In this document: positions 10,665-23,440 of the stretch, one piece after another | Layout: every line of letters starts with the position of its first letter | Position numbering within the stretch: the stretch's first letter is position 1 | Translations under genes and position numbers: made by a program | The notes under the pieces: generated by a model | The model's input: only the letters and a program-made list of their open reading frames with translations | Told to the model about the DNA's origin: nothing | Database searches by the model: none | Assembly: GCA_030280995.1 (NCBI GenBank) | Contig: JASXTE010000008.1 | Location: 23,743,193 to 23,807,192, forward strand | Direction: 5' to 3' | Origin: Hemileia vastatrix | Lineage: Eukaryota; Basidiomycota; Pucciniomycetes; Pucciniales; Zaghouaniaceae | DNA length: 64,000 nucleotides

Positions 10665-11979
10665 TGTTCCTAAACGAAATATCAAGCAGAAAGTCAGGGT
10701 CAATTTTTTAACGGAAATGGGATTTCTTTGACTGATTAATTTCAGCCAACTCAGTAAGACTTACGACTTTCTTTGCAAATTTTTCGGAACTATTTTACAA
10801 AAAGATGAACCTGCATCCATCAAAATAAGGTCAGTTTGCTATCAAATACAAAATGTGCTATGGAAACGTTATGAATTTCAGTGCCAATAGGCTAAAATTT
10901 TGTTGTTCTAGCTTTACCTTTCGGCTTCTTTAGAAAATTTGACCTAAAAAACATATCCATCTCCATGAGCAACTTATTCAGGAAGGCAAAAGTAATGGTT
11001 ACAATGGTATAATATGACATGATTTACATGCGTAAATAAATAGGTAGGGGGGTGAAAAATATGCATGAGATGAAAAATAAGAGAGCTATACGCAATAGGG
11101 GAAAGATGAGATGCACTTGTCATCAAGTCTGTTGGTTTAGCCCTCTTAAAGAACTCTTAGAAAACATTTTGAGCTCTATTTTTGGACAAAGAAATAATCA
11201 AGATGTAAATTGTGCACCCTGGTTCAGAAACCAAGCTCTGGCAGTCTTTAGCTAGTTCGCATAGGGTTTTCAATCGCAGACTTGCTTGCTAGTGCTGATC
11301 AAAATTCTTGCAACAATATATAGTCAGATTTCAAGTGTGATGCCAATCTGAAGCCAATTTTTTAGAGCGTGCATTAACTCCCTGAATAAATTTCTGGAAT
11401 TGATCCCAAACCAGCCCACTAGTTGTAGTGAAGAAGCGTTGTCACATCCCATGGTTTAGGTATCACGAAGCTACTTACTATGCCACTGTTTATTGGGATT
11501 GCCGTACTATGATATTGATGGATTTTAAAATTTAAAACAGGCAAAAGAAAAATTGAAATTGGAATTATAAAACAAAATGACATACTTGGATTGAAAATTT
11601 TTTATTACAGGGAAATTTGAGAACGGTAGTAAACAGTGAAAATGTTGAAGCCCGTATGCAAGTTTAAATTAGAAATTTCCTAAGGTGGCTGTACATTGTA
11701 TCTTGTCAGAGATATTTTATGCAAATTAAACCGATATTGAATACAGCTATATGGGAAATGGTTTGTGCAAAATATTTGTTTTTTGAAAATATTCTAGGTT
11801 ATCTTAGCGCCTTACTCTCATTTCCTGTAAATCGCCTCGACCCATTAGGGCGAAAATGACACAAAGGCGTGGAAGGTATGGACAAGGTAGACCATATTTA
11901 TGAAAATTTGATCTATATTTATGTTGCTATATCTGAATAATTTAGTATAAAACCAAGAAGCCGATTCTGAATGTGATTC
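10665..11979. other. Non-repetitive-looking upstream region, no gene recognised
   Basis: The region upstream of the folate gene has more CpG and fewer homopolymer runs than the TE blocks. Frames up to 67 codons exist (for example 11052-11255, beginning MKNMHEMKN), but none resembles a known family or shows a convincing exon structure. It should hold the promoter and 5' UTR of the folate gene just above 10664. Confidence 0.4.
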
Positions 11980-12174
11980 TACAGCCAAGTCACAAAAGCT
12001 TGCGGAATTTTTGGCGAAAAAATCAAAGCTTCCCTCACAAAAAATGATTTCCCTATTCAAAAGGATTGGAGATGGGTCAGTGATACCACCTTTTGAATAG
12101 GCAAATCGTTTTTTTGTGAGGGAAACTTTGGTTTTTTCGTCAAAAATTCCGCAAGCTTTTGAGACTTGGCTGTA
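11980..12174. mobile_element. Stowaway-like MITE (TA target, near-complete foldback)
   Basis: Arms of about 85 bp (11982-12068 and 12086-12172) are inverted copies of each other around a spacer of about 20 bp. The ends are CAGCCAAGTC and GACTTGGCTG, each flanked by TA. A TA duplication with a short palindromic body is typical of Tc1/mariner-derived MITEs. The minus-strand frame that runs across it (11845-12183) results from the palindrome and is not a gene. Confidence 0.85.
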
Positions 12175-12431
12175 TTTTTCCAATTGTCGATATTTTCATG
12201 TCTTAATTGTTTACACAAATGATTTGGTTAAATTAAGAGTGGGAAGAGGGAAATTGTATTGTACTTATTTCAACCTAAACAATGCAAGCCGATATCCCAT
12301 CAATTCATCAATTCAACCTCTAATTATTGACCAATTGCTCAATACTGCGACAAGATAAGGAGAATGAGACTGAGTTTATCATCACTTTTTTCACTGAGAT
12401 TTGGAAGTGATAATGCATGGGTTCATATGTA

Positions 12432-14929
12432 CAGTGGGGTGACAAAAGTATCCACCTGTTTTCTTTTCGTCATATCTCAACAAATACTCACTCTTCACAC
12501 ATGTAACATAGTAGCTCCCAATTCAGACAACCATGTAGAAAAAAATCATCGTAATAATTTTTTGATTTGCCAATTTTTTTATAAAATTAATGAAACTATT
12601 ACAAATGGTAACCCTCATCTCACCAACGGGTAGAGCCACCATGGGCATCTACCACAGCCTGCATCCTGGAAAGCATAGATGCAATTAAAATCTCTAATTT
12701 TTTGTTTGGAAGGTCATCCCAGGCCTGTTGTATAGCTTCGTGCATTTTAGGTATGGTCTTCGGTTGATAATGAGTAGAAATTGCATCTTTGAGATCCTTC
12801 CAAACATTCTCATTTGAATTGAGATCAGGAGACTGGGCCTGCCAGTCTAGCATCTTGCATAAGCTTACAGCACTTCAGAAGCTCTTAGCAAGTTGAGAGG
12901 TATAAATGGGGGAATTGTCTTCCATTATTGTAAGCTGGTTTGGTCTATCATGTTTGAAAAGCCAGGGGGGTAACTTTGAAAGGTATACCTTCTCAATAAT
13001 GTCTTTTGTTGCCTGCTGCTTGGGAGGAAGAAAATAAGGGGTGCCTTCACATTTCCATGAAAAGAACCCCATACCATTACAGAAGAATTCCCACTCTTGA
13101 AAATGGGCATGAGACAATCCATGCTAAAATTTTATTTTGCTTGACACCACACTAAAACTTGTCTTGGCAGCTTTCCAATCTCAAAACTTGACTTGTCAGA
13201 CCACAGGACCAAGTTCCAATCAATAGCCATCCAGTTCAAGTGCTCACCAGAAAACTTGAGGTGTTTACTTTCATGTGTGGTGTTTATAAATGGTTTTTTA
13301 ATAGCAACTCAACTGTGTAAACCAAGTTCATTTGCACACCAGGACAGGTTTTGAGAAGATATATTGCAAGTAAGTGTGTTAGCAATTTCAGCTTTCATTG
13401 AATTTATGTTTTTTTAGGCTTTGTGCTATTTCACACATGTCACACTCAGTCATTTAGCAAGATCAGCCATAGAGAGAGGCAGTTTTCGCTGTGCCAGTGA
13501 CATCATATTTTTTGATGATATCATGCACAGTGGCCCAAGGAAATCCATAGCAGTGTGCAATTCGGTAGCAAACGGCACCCCACATTAACATGCCAACTAT
13601 TTTAGCTTTCCCCTCAGTTGTCAGATACTTCTTCTCAGCTGGAGTTAGAGGCATAGGTGGAAAGTTTTGGTAAAAAAGGAGTTAAGGAAAAAAAACCAGT
13701 GTTGTCAGCCTAGGTATCCCCAGGACTGAGTAATGCTTATGGTTAAATTGAGATAACCTTAAATGCATTAAGCTTATAAGCTATATATATGGTTCTTATA
13801 CTTACATATATGTTTATCATACTTATATATGGACTTATATGTATCCCCATGATACTTATTAAGGTGCTAGTGCTGTCATAATATGCTTATCTTAAGTGAT
13901 ATTAAGTAATTTGACACATACATAAGCTCATATGCATGTATAATCTCCATATTCATTGAAATATGCAGTTATGCTACACATATATAGGACTATATGCATA
14001 TTTACCCCTCTAAATAGCCTATATGCATGATTATCCCACTTATTCTAGGCCATATGCAAGTATTCAATGTATTAACCACACCTAAACATGCATTCATTTC
14101 TTTTACACAGGCATATATTCAGTTTGGACAACTTAATCTGCTTCCTTCAATGGATTATCATGGATTTCTGGGTTGGATCAAGGTTACTGGGTTGATGTGG
14201 AGGCTTGGGAATATTACTCGTGGCTTGAAAATTATTTTTTTTCCTTTACATATTTTTGGTTTCATATTATTCTCTTTGGATGAGCCATTTTAATTGTTTC
14301 CTTCATGGTTAACACTTTTCTCCATTTCTTCTGTTTATGGTATATTAGTATGATATCATTAATTGTGATGGAGGGTCCAAACTGGAGGTCTGGGTGGTGA
14401 AACTAGTTGAAGTGGACGCCATGGGGAGGTGATGAGCCCTCACAGTGCTGTAATTGCCAGGGAGAGAAGTGGAATCATCTGGAAGGAAGCTCTGTGCACT
14501 CCAGTAGACATTAGTATAAGTAAAGGGAGATTTGGCTGGTTATTGGACAGAATTCATTTACTTCACCTTAAACAAATAACTACTAACAATTATCATTATA
14601 TACAAATATATTTCAAAGCCTTTATAAATTTATTTTATCTTCATATTAGCTAAATTATATTTTATTAGTCTATTTTCTACAACCAGCATGCACCAGTCCA
14701 AATATTGTGAGTTAATTATTGAGTATAAAAGTTTAATAAATCTTTCCCTGACACTTAAACCATAAATCATATCTTATTAAGTAGTCTGCCCATTAATGTT
14801 AACTATTAATTCATGCCTATATACTAGCATTCACTGACAAGTATTCCCCTAGTGGTATGAGGAGGAAAATAAAAAAGGTGATCAGAAAGGTTATGCATGC
14901 AGCAGGTGGATAATTTTGTCACCCTACTC
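12432..14929 (-). mobile_element. Decayed Tc1-like transposon
   Basis: The left end is CAGTGGGGTGACAAAAGTAT and the right end, inverted, is GAGTAGGGTGACAAAATTAT; both continue CCACCTG. TA flanks each end (12430-12431, 14930-14931). The transposase relic fills 12620-13654 on the minus strand. The remaining 1.2 kb towards the right end is unusual for Tc1, which normally has about 1.6 kb in total. It contains an AT-rich stretch with many ATATGCATAT/TTATATG words (13740-14060) and short unidentified frames, so it is probably an insertion whose ends I could not define. Confidence 0.88.
12620..13654 (-). pseudogene. Tc1-family transposase, frameshifted
   Basis: Pieces in order on the minus strand are: a helix-turn-helix part from 13654 (MPLTPAEKKYLT, then a GFPWATVHDIIKKY segment); a first catalytic segment LWSDKSSFEIGK near 13200; MVWGSF at about 13080; a second catalytic segment IMEDNSPIYTS near 12910; and WQAQSPDLNSNENVWKDLK near 12840. 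These match the D...D...E blocks of Tc1 transposases. Several frameshifts separate them, so no active protein can be made. Confidence 0.88.
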
Positions 14930-14947
14930 TACTTTAAGTATGATTTA

Positions 14948-16171
14948 GGTAAGCAGTAAGGACACAGGGTAACTATCATTATTTTGGTTTGGGATCAGAC
15001 TTGTGTTCCATTATCAATTTTATTTTTTTTGGCTGAAACCACTATACTACCTCCCAAATTTCCATCAAAATTGGTCAACCAAGTGGCCAAATTTTCAGGG
15101 GAGCTTCAGTTGGTGTTATATTTATTTCACTACTTCATTCCTTAGGGCATCTACCACAATGTTGGTAACAACCCACTCCATGCATACTTAACTATTCGTT
15201 TGATGCATATTACAGAACCATGTCATTTACACCTCACATTAGCTATTCATTTCAGTAAATATTGTGTAAAAGTAGGCTTATATACCTACATATAATTACT
15301 ACATGTCATTAGCTTGCACCTCTCCCTGCCAATTTTTTTATTTTGCATTGCTCATTAAGTTACCTACTTGCATCCTTTACTATCCCACAATTTCTCAAAT
15401 TATTATTACAAGACACTATACCCACTACTCATCAGCAAGTTTTATTGATTTTCACTAGTTTACACTACTGGCTGCACATTCCAAGCCTCAATTACTAAAA
15501 TATGAGTAGAAATTACTAGAAAAAGTGCTCTCTAAACATACATATAAAAATATACTCTTTTTCTTTCATAACAAGTTATTCATTGAGCACATTAAATGAC
15601 ATGCATGAAAAATTCTCAGTTGAGGTTTACCTAATGACTTCCAAAGTAACAGGATTCAATATTAACTAAATTTGGTGATTAGTAAAAGATACTGCATAGG
15701 TTGGTTGAATATAAAAATTAATTATGAAATGAACAAGTAACATGAAATCATATACTTAATTTTTGCCAACACAGAGGTAAATGCCTTTAAAGGTTGGAGT
15801 TAGGTTACCATTACTTTCCATTATCTTTGAAGTTGGTGTTATCACTCTGGTAGCTAGTTGAGATGAAAAGGCAGGATGAGACTAAAAAAAAGAAAGATGG
15901 TCTCTGAAACTTCCGAAAAATTGTTTCCCTTAAGGCCTCCCTAAATAATCATCTTTTCTCATCAGCCTATGTAAGGTCATAAAACAGAATTTTTATTTGA
16001 AATTGGAGCTTTGAAGCTCTGCTTCAAAGTTAACCACTTAGTGACTAGAATTTGACAGAAATCTGGAAGATATTACAGACTTTTCAGTTCAAAAAATTGA
16101 ATTGATAGTGGTGTGCAAGTCTGTGCCCAAACCAAAACACTAATAAATACCCTGTGTCCTTACTGCTTACC
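14948..16171. mobile_element. Candidate 1.2-kb element with long terminal inverted repeats
   Basis: GGTAAGCAGTAAGGACACAG at 14948 returns inverted at 16171. The inverted similarity extends about 60 bp, through TTTTGGTTTGGG and CAGACTTG. No transposase frame is visible between the arms. I could not define a clean target duplication, so the superfamily is unknown (hAT or Mutator-derived are options). It starts 17 bp from the end of the Tc1 element. A segment at 15790-15890 resembles 24995-25085. Confidence 0.6.
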
Positions 16172-19100
16172 AGAATTTATTTCCAGCTACATATTTGATT
16201 TTATTTGCAACAATTTAATTTCAAGACAGCTAATTTGAAATATTTTGGTGCAGCTTTTCAAAATTTGTCTCAATGTATGTAAGAAAGATTGATTCTTAAA
16301 TAAATTTTCATTTTTTTCTACTATTATATACATATAGATGTTAATACACATGTGTTGATGTTTAACTGTGCCTTTTTATAACATTCTTATACATTTCTAC
16401 TCAATATTATCCATCCATGATGAGAAAGATGCTGAATTATATGCTGGGCCCTATTTTTTTCTTCTTTCCATCTTTTCTGTCTTTCTCAATATTATTTATT
16501 TTTAATATTTACAGCTGGACCAAAAACAATTTTTATAAATTCAAAAATAAATTCAAGTTTTTGCATTTTCCTATAGATCTTTTGGGAGATTCTTCAGAAC
16601 AAAACTGTCCAGATTCATCCTCCAAACAACCATTATGGATACTTCAAACCTAATAATGCCTCAAGTTTCCTTTTCAGTGGTGTTCCTCTCTGAATTGGGA
16701 GTCATCAATATGGAGAGCTTCAAGCATGTAGATGAAGATAATATTTTTCATTACCTACAAAATTGTTCCTGCCTCTTTGGATCCCAACAAATTTTTCTTT
16801 CTTTCCTGTTTTTACAATCCCTTTCTATTTATTGAATTCCTTATTCATTTTACTTTGGTAAGAAAATCTCTATTATATATTTATCTCTTTCATTTCAATG
16901 ACTAATGTTGTCTCTATGTCATATTGCTTCACAATATTTAGTTCTTTTTCCAAAAAGTTTGTCATTTTTTTGTATTTTATCCATTTACTAACTAGTTGAT
17001 TCAGGCCCTATTTTCAGTGAAAGAGTGTTCATCACTGAGTTTCCCCCTCTCAACTACTCAAGGACTTCCAACTCTACAACCAGTGATTCTGACAGTTATG
17101 TGATGGATATCTCATATCATCCTAATGATGTTGAAAATTATATTACTTTTCCACCTCAAAACTTCCTAAAAGTTCATACTAATTTCATTTTTTATATTCT
17201 GAATGACTATTCTTCCCTGGGTGAACATAGAAGGTGGTTACCTGGAGACTCTAGGAATGATAATTTTGAAAAGGCTACCTCATATCTAGGTAACCTCTAA
17301 TATCTTTGCCTACTAAATAACTCTTTGATATTGGAATTCAAGTATGAAGAAAACAGTGCAATTATTAATGGCAAGCATAATTTGTTAGCTGATCACATTA
17401 AAGGGAAAATCTACTTAGAGAATTTTTCATGGTATGTGGTAACTCCTAATGGTGGAGTTTTTTTGGAAAGAAGGAAAATGAAATTGTTTTTAGATAAAAT
17501 TTTACTAAGGTTTCTATAGGTGGCTGAATCTCTACCAGAAGTGCAATCAATTTTTTTCCAGGTAGATCAAAAGAACCCCAAATGTGCTTTCCTGGTAAGT
17601 CTTCAGTGTTGTCTTTTATTTTTAGTAATTTATATTTCTTATCATATTTCTTTAATATTTTAGAGACAGAAAGTATTTTAGTGCTTTCAAGTCTCACATG
17701 GGAGAAACACTGATAATAATAGCATTAATCCATATGAAGTTATTGTACCTGGCCCCAAACTTACATCTGAATATTACAAAATGGTGCACTTAATTCAAGA
17801 ATAACACCCACCAATAGTAGAGCTTACCAGTAGGTCAGAGGCATTTTTCTGTGTCAACCCCTCTAATCCTCTTAAGTACTTCATTTTTACTCCTACTTTG
17901 ACCAAAATTTGGGCTCATGCAATAGTAAGTTTTTTGATTTAAAAATGAGGTTTAACAAACCAATTTTTCTGTTATTTTTTTATAATATTTTCTAAGAAAA
18001 ATAATCCTAGCCAAATCAATCATTTAATTCCTACTGAAACACCTCAATTTCTATTCAAGGAACATAAACCTGTACCTTCACACATTCAATAAAACAAAGA
18101 TTCAAATTCTAAAAACTTTACTTCCTTGAATAAATTTTCATCAATTTTTCAAACTAAAATGAGTGCACTAACTCAAAATTAATGTGCTCAAACAAATCAA
18201 GCCTCTCTGCCTTTTTCATGCCAGTATTCTACCCCAGTTTTTGAATACACCCCTGTCAAAATGGCTTACTTAATGAAAGACTTTTTTTCTGTCTTCAGGT
18301 TTATCTTTTTGATAATTAGTTGAAAAGCTCCTTGACAAGAATGAAAATGAATCACTGGACTCTCTTTCAAGACTTTCAAACCTCTGAATAGGAAGAGAAT
18401 GGTGTTCCTACTCCTTATGATCGAGAATTAGTCCAATGTGAAAAAATATATCCTGCTTATATTAGATGCCAAAATAATATAAATGATTTTTAAATAAACT
18501 AATAAAAATGAATATGATGTTATTCTAAACTTCCTGAAGTGTGAAAATGATTCCTTCCTAATTGTTATAAATTTGAAAACACATCCTTATAGTATGATGT
18601 AAAAAAATTATATCTTTCTAAATAGATTAAACCTGGTGTTTAAAAATAATTTCTTCCTAATCATTATAATCATATGTTCAAACACATCCTACATATTTAA
18701 CATGTCTAGATACTTTTTCCTAAAAATTACTGCTTAATCCTAAATTCCTTAAAAAATTATTATATACAAGTGATGGTAAAATTTTAAAAGATAGACCTAT
18801 TAAAAATGCTTATGATAAAGGGCTAACTATAAGGGGAAATAAATATCAAGATAAAAAATACATATTTTATCTTTGTACTGAGGAAAAACAGGTAATATCA
18901 TTCCATACCATAATGTCATTCTTTTTTTCTTGCAGAAATAATTTGACAGTGAATATTACTTGGAAAGTGGCAAATGAATTTTATTTTGCTTTAGTATATG
19001 GGAATCAAGCTTTCAAGTACATGTCTCTATAGCCACATTTATCTACCGCTCAAGCCTTGTAACCACTAGCTTGAAACATTTTTTAAAAAAAACTGTTGTA
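16172..19100. other. Unidentified decayed sequence with short open frames
   Basis: Plus-strand frames such as 17025-17300 (beginning MFITEFPPLNYSR) and 17325-17519 look more protein-like than the surrounding AT-rich DNA. Around 17700-17930 one can read LTSEYYKMVHLIQE and PLKYFIFTPTLTKIWAHA with stops in between. These may be remains of one large TE protein. I recognise no domain and assign no function. The rest shows nothing. Confidence 0.35.
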
Positions 19101-19170
19101 CATAAAAATTTCAACCCAACCATAAATAATGACTTCATATTCTGCTACACATTTTAAATTTTTATATATT

Positions 19171-20013
19171 TTAAGCTTGGATTTGATAACTGCAAAAAAA
19201 AATTTCCACTTGATCAAAATCTGGGGAATAAGGTGGCAAGTTTAAATTTTCAAAACCACACTTATGTAAAATATCTGCTTTTTTCCCTCTGTGGTGAAAG
19301 GCAAAATTTTCTAACACTAGGACACTATTTGGTGATGGGTAATGTTTCATCATGGGAAACTAAAAAGAAATAAGTATAGTGTAAATTTTTTTTAAATTTC
19401 ATCAAAAAATTAATATTTGACTTACCAAAAATATTTTTAAGTAAAATTCAAAATGAAAACATGTTACAGTATGTTTTTTAGTCATGCTTTCCACCAAACC
19501 AGGTAGTGAGACAGCAAGGATAAATTTGAATTTTTTCTTTGATCTGAAATGTGGGACTCAAATTATGTGTTGTCTTTTTAAAATCCAGCCTTTTTGTGAT
19601 ACAAATTATCAAGAGATATGCTACACTCATCTAAAAAGCAAAGTGTAGAGCAAAAAAGTGTGTATAGTTCAAAAAATAATTAAAAATAAAGACTTACCTA
19701 TAAATACTAAAAAAGGTGGGTCTAGAATTACAACAGTTGCAAAGTATATTTCCCTTTGAAAAGGGCAACTGGATAGTTTAACATGTTGTAGTTTTTTTTT
19801 AAAAAAAGAAGGCATTAAAACATCTCTTTTCCAATAGTGGATTTTGATATAGTAATATTATGTACTTCTTGAAAACTCTACTGCATTTTTTCTTGATATA
19901 CTGTAGGGTCTTCTGAAAATATATCTAGGATAAATTCTCTGAGTTCTTTGTTATAATTTAAAGGGAAACCAGGTTTAATATAGGTGGTAGAATCTTCAAC
20001 AACAGCTTTGGTG
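19171..20013 (-). pseudogene. Relic of a DDE_3-type (Tc1/mariner superfamily) transposase
   Basis: The minus strand contains YNKELREFILDIFSEDPTVY near 19940 and, further along, NSVLVLENFAFHHRGKKAD and LPPYSPDFDQVEIFF near 19230-19320. These are the helix-turn-helix/linker and the second and third catalytic blocks of DDE_3 endonucleases. In LVLENFAFH the usual catalytic Asp is Glu, and stops interrupt the middle. Element ends were not found. Confidence 0.75.
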
Positions 20014-20269
20014 AATTTCTAAAGCTTAACCCAGCTTTTTAGTTAATTTTAATGAATAATACAAGTATGTTTTTTATTTATTTTGTGGTGGCTTTCTCCA
20101 TTCAAAGACTCCATGAAAACTGAAAAATTTTAATTTTAGGCTGTGACATAAGAATTTAATGGTTTTGGAGGAGACAAACTCTAAAAATTAAGGTATTCAT
20201 CACTTTTCTTATTCATAAAAGATTAAAGAAGTCAAAAAAATCACTCACCAAAAATAAAAACACACAAAT

Positions 20270-20471
20270 AGGGGGGGTATCAAAGTTAGAAATCTTCCAT
20301 TTTAAAATACCTCTTTTTTCCACCAGATCAACCATGATTATTTTTTGAAATATGCCATATTGTGCCCCAAAAACACCTTTTTACTGAGTATTAATTTCAA
20401 CTTTTTAGCTTTATTTTTGCATCATTAAAAACTGTTTAAATAATTAATAATTTCTAACTTTGATACCCCCT
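20270..20471. mobile_element. Harbinger-like MITE family E, copy 1
   Basis: 202 bp with ends AGGGGGGGTATCAAAGTTAG and ATTTCTAACTTTGATACCCC. Inside it, in inverted orientation relative to copies 2-4, lies the shared segment AAAAAGGTGTTTTTGGGGCA. Flanks are AAT and ATT, so the target duplication is imperfect here. The family has three more copies in this window (41173, 41420, 58512). Confidence 0.85.
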
Positions 20472-20885
20472 ATTATATGAGTCCCTCTTTAGCACAAAAT
20501 ATAAATCAATGAATATATATATATTAGGGGGTGTCAGTTCTGAAAAAAAATCTGCACTTAACCAAACTGTGAATTTCAAACCATACTGGCACTTAAATTT
20601 TTCAAAAAAGTCACTAATTTCAAAAATGGGTGTCAGTTATGACCTCAAATCAGCACTTTTTTTCTATTTTTTTTCAAAAACACATGTTTGGCACATCATG
20701 CCTTCTTTTCCCACCCTGTCACATGTGACACCCATATCTCTATCCCCTCATAAATCCTTAGCAAACACCCCTCACTGATATTTGAAACATTTTCTTGCAA
20801 CATTTTTAACCAGACATGTTTTTCCCCTTGTTTTTTTTATGTTTGAAACCTCTTAATCTCTTTTTTGTAACATAACAGTTTTATA

Positions 20886-21590
20886 ATGCCTCCCTGAAAG
20901 TCCAGCACTCAAAAGGCAACTAAAAGAAATGCATCATCACAAAGGTCATCCTGTAATGCAAGCCCCTCACCTAAGAAATAAAAGTCTGGAAAGCTAAAAA
21001 AGGAATATTATCTCATCATCATCAACTTCCTCAAATTTAAATGAAATTATGATGCATGTTTTAAATGTGAGAAGTCCAAAAAAATTGGATGTTCACCCCC
21101 ATCAAAGTTCAATGGCTTCTTTTTGATGGCAAATGAGGTAAAGAAGAAAACACAAGGGAGAATTGACATCAATACTAAGCAAATGAAGGAGATGTTCAAA
21201 ATTTACAAATAAAAATATAAAAAGGCTCATTTTTCTTCCATTTCCACTGGCTTTGGTATTGATGATGATGATTTGGAGAACGGAATTGCTATTTTTCTCA
21301 AAAAGCTCAATGTCATGTGTCCTTTTTAAGAGGATATGGATAATCTATTTGATTCCTGAGTTGATGTCAACCATTGTTTCTACACAATACTATTAAGAAT
21401 ACAGCTCTGAATTTCAAAACTCCAATAATCCTTTTAACACACCTGTACTTCAACAACATCAATCCCCTATGGTCTCTAACCATCTTTTGGTTAAAGATTA
21501 TCTGGACTATCAAGAAGAAAAATTGTTTTGGAGCAGATATGAGTCCTCAAAGCCCCAATTCTCTGATGTATTTTTATTTTTTATTTTTTC
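20886..21590 (+). pseudogene. Myb/trihelix-like DNA-binding protein of family A, decayed
   Basis: It starts MPP-stop-KSSTQKATK and continues through a domain with the same blocks as the family B protein: LKKEYYLIIINFLKF, a Cys/Lys-rich turn, NGFFLMANEVKKKTQGRID, KQMKEMFKIYK, then STGFGIDDDDLENGI and LNVMCPF. At least five in-frame stops interrupt it. A single domain of about 100 residues with three helices and this spacing fits the Myb/SANT-like or trihelix group that serves as the second protein of Harbinger elements. The assignment is by pattern and context. Confidence 0.7.
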
Positions 21591-21699
21591 ATTAATTCTT
21601 GGCTATATACTCATTATTTATTTTCTAGTCTCCTCCATAATACTGAGACCTTTTCAATTTGCATTTCTAAATAGAGCTAATCCAACAAAAAAATATATC

Positions 21700-21870
21700 T
21701 TTTGTGAAATTTTTGCAATACCCTCCCCTGCATTTTATTGAGGTAAAGGGTGGGTGTCACCAAAATTTTTCTAAGTCATCAATTTTGAATGTCAGATATG
21801 AAAATTTGGCAATAACCTCCCCTGAGTTTTATTGAAGTAAGGGTTGAAAGTCACCAAAATTTAATATAAT
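21700..21870. repeat. CCCC-rich tandem block between Myb-like and Tet-like genes (A2)
   Basis: Two units of GCAATA(A)CCTCCCCTG(C/A)(A/G)TTTTATTG, each followed by GTCACCAAAATTT. The same block follows the Myb-like gene in the copies at 43868, 51590, 53930 and 63180. Confidence 0.8.
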
Positions 21871-22199
21871 TACATAAATTATTAAATAAATAAATAAGAT
21901 ATGTCAAATTTACTAGTTTTAAATTAATGACAATTTCTCATGTCAAAATGCAGATCAAGTCTAAAAACTAAGTTTGGGACTTTCCACATGTATAGGCTAA
22001 AGGAACTCCATGATGCAATTCAATGTTGTCATGACTACTGTTTATACAACACAAAGATCTTTGGCCAATTACTTTAGTTTATTAAATTGAAATATCAGAT
22101 TTATTTATTAAAAATTTATGAAAGAATAAAAAATATTTGATGACTTTAATAATACCCATAATTTTTTGATATACCTAAAGTTTTATTAAATTTATTACT

Positions 22200-22440
22200 T
22201 TTACCTTCTTTTTTTACCTTGTTTATTTGTTGGATTAACATTTGGCTGATCTGGATTGAGCACCCAAAATGTGTGAATTCATGAAAATACTGAAAACCTG
22301 GAGGTGCTTGTGTTGATTGGTGATTATTATGAGAAGAGTTCCACTAGATGATAAAGAAGATAAAGATGAAGATGGAGGTGAAAGTCTTGAATAAGAAGGA
22401 ACCAACTTTTTTTTTCTAAAAAAAAAATTTTACTGGTCAA
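22200..22440 (-). pseudogene. Fragment of Tet-like 2OG-Fe(II) oxygenase (A2)
   Basis: On the minus strand, a Ser-rich N-terminal-type stretch (22440-22350) is fused by deletion to the C-terminal part, read as WNSSHNNHQSTQAPPGFQ then HFGCSIQISQMLIQQINKV. The H..T..PPG and FGCS.QI blocks are the C-terminal signature also seen at 44584, 50902 and 63658. The HxD iron-binding part is deleted. Confidence 0.7.
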
Positions 22441-23289
22441 AAGAACCTCAAAAAATTATTTAATAATTAAAAAAAACTCCCATAATTTAAAATAAATGAC
22501 CTTTTAATTTACCACAAAAAACTAATAAGAGTATTTATCACTTCAATTAAAGCCTAGGAATATTTTTATAAATTTCTGCAAAAAAAAACTATAAATGTTG
22601 TAGTACATATCTGCAAAGTTTATTTTAGGCAGTTGGAAGTGGGTGTGAAATGATAGGTAGTAGAAAAGTGAGGGTGGCTGTATAGGTCTTGTAATTTCAT
22701 TTCATTTCAACTTTAAAAACAAAAAATAAAGAAGAAATAAGAAAAGAGAAAAGGTTCATAGTGTAAGTTATTACTTAGAATAAAGATTATTCTTGTCATT
22801 ATTCTATAAATGTATTGAATTAGTTAGTTGTGTGTATAAAAGCACTCACATTATTTGAACATAATTGTTGATAATTCTGTGATTATGGTCATTTTATGTT
22901 TCAACATATTAATTTTTGTATTTTAAAAATTTAGTTTAGTTTAAAATTCTTCCTTTCTTACCTCATATAGACCTTTGTGTGCGCTGTTTCCATAATTGGG
23001 AAGTGTGGGGGAAATTAACTAATCATATTAGTGATGGAAAATTGAACTTGAAACTGCTCACACTACCATCAAAAAAAAAATCAAGGACCTGTTAGAAATT
23101 GTTTAATATCTCAATTTCATTTTGAATTTAAAAAATAATAATAATAAACAAAAAACCTATGATTTGATTTTGCCACAAGACTTCTTCTCTCAACTCAATC
23201 AACTTCCCAATCTGGTAGGAAGGTGGGGGAGAGGTGGGGGGGAAAAGGAACACCAGCAAGGCAGCAAAGCTGACTGTCTGTTGTTTGAG

Positions 23290-23440
23290 GGGGAAGTGGG
23301 GGGGACAAAAGACCCCACAGCCAGGCATATTCTCTTCCTGGCTGTCATTTGAGGAGAAGGTGGGGGGGACAAAAGACCCCACAGCCAGGCATATTCTCTT
23401 CCTGGCTGTCATTTGAGGTGGAGGTGGGAGGTACAAAAAA
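23290..23440. repeat. 64-bp tandem repeat with internal hairpin
   Basis: TGGGGGGGACAAAAGACCCC occurs at 23297 and 23361, and a divergent third unit begins at 23425, giving a 64-bp period. Each of the first two units contains ACAGCCAGG, 11 nt, CCTGGCTGT, a perfect 9-bp stem. The block lies inside A2, in the part that replaced the transposase gene. The open frames across it result from the repeat. Confidence 0.85.

Noticed and set aside
11845..12183. 112-codon frame over the Stowaway-like MITE
   Set aside because: Explained entirely by the palindromic MITE and its flank.
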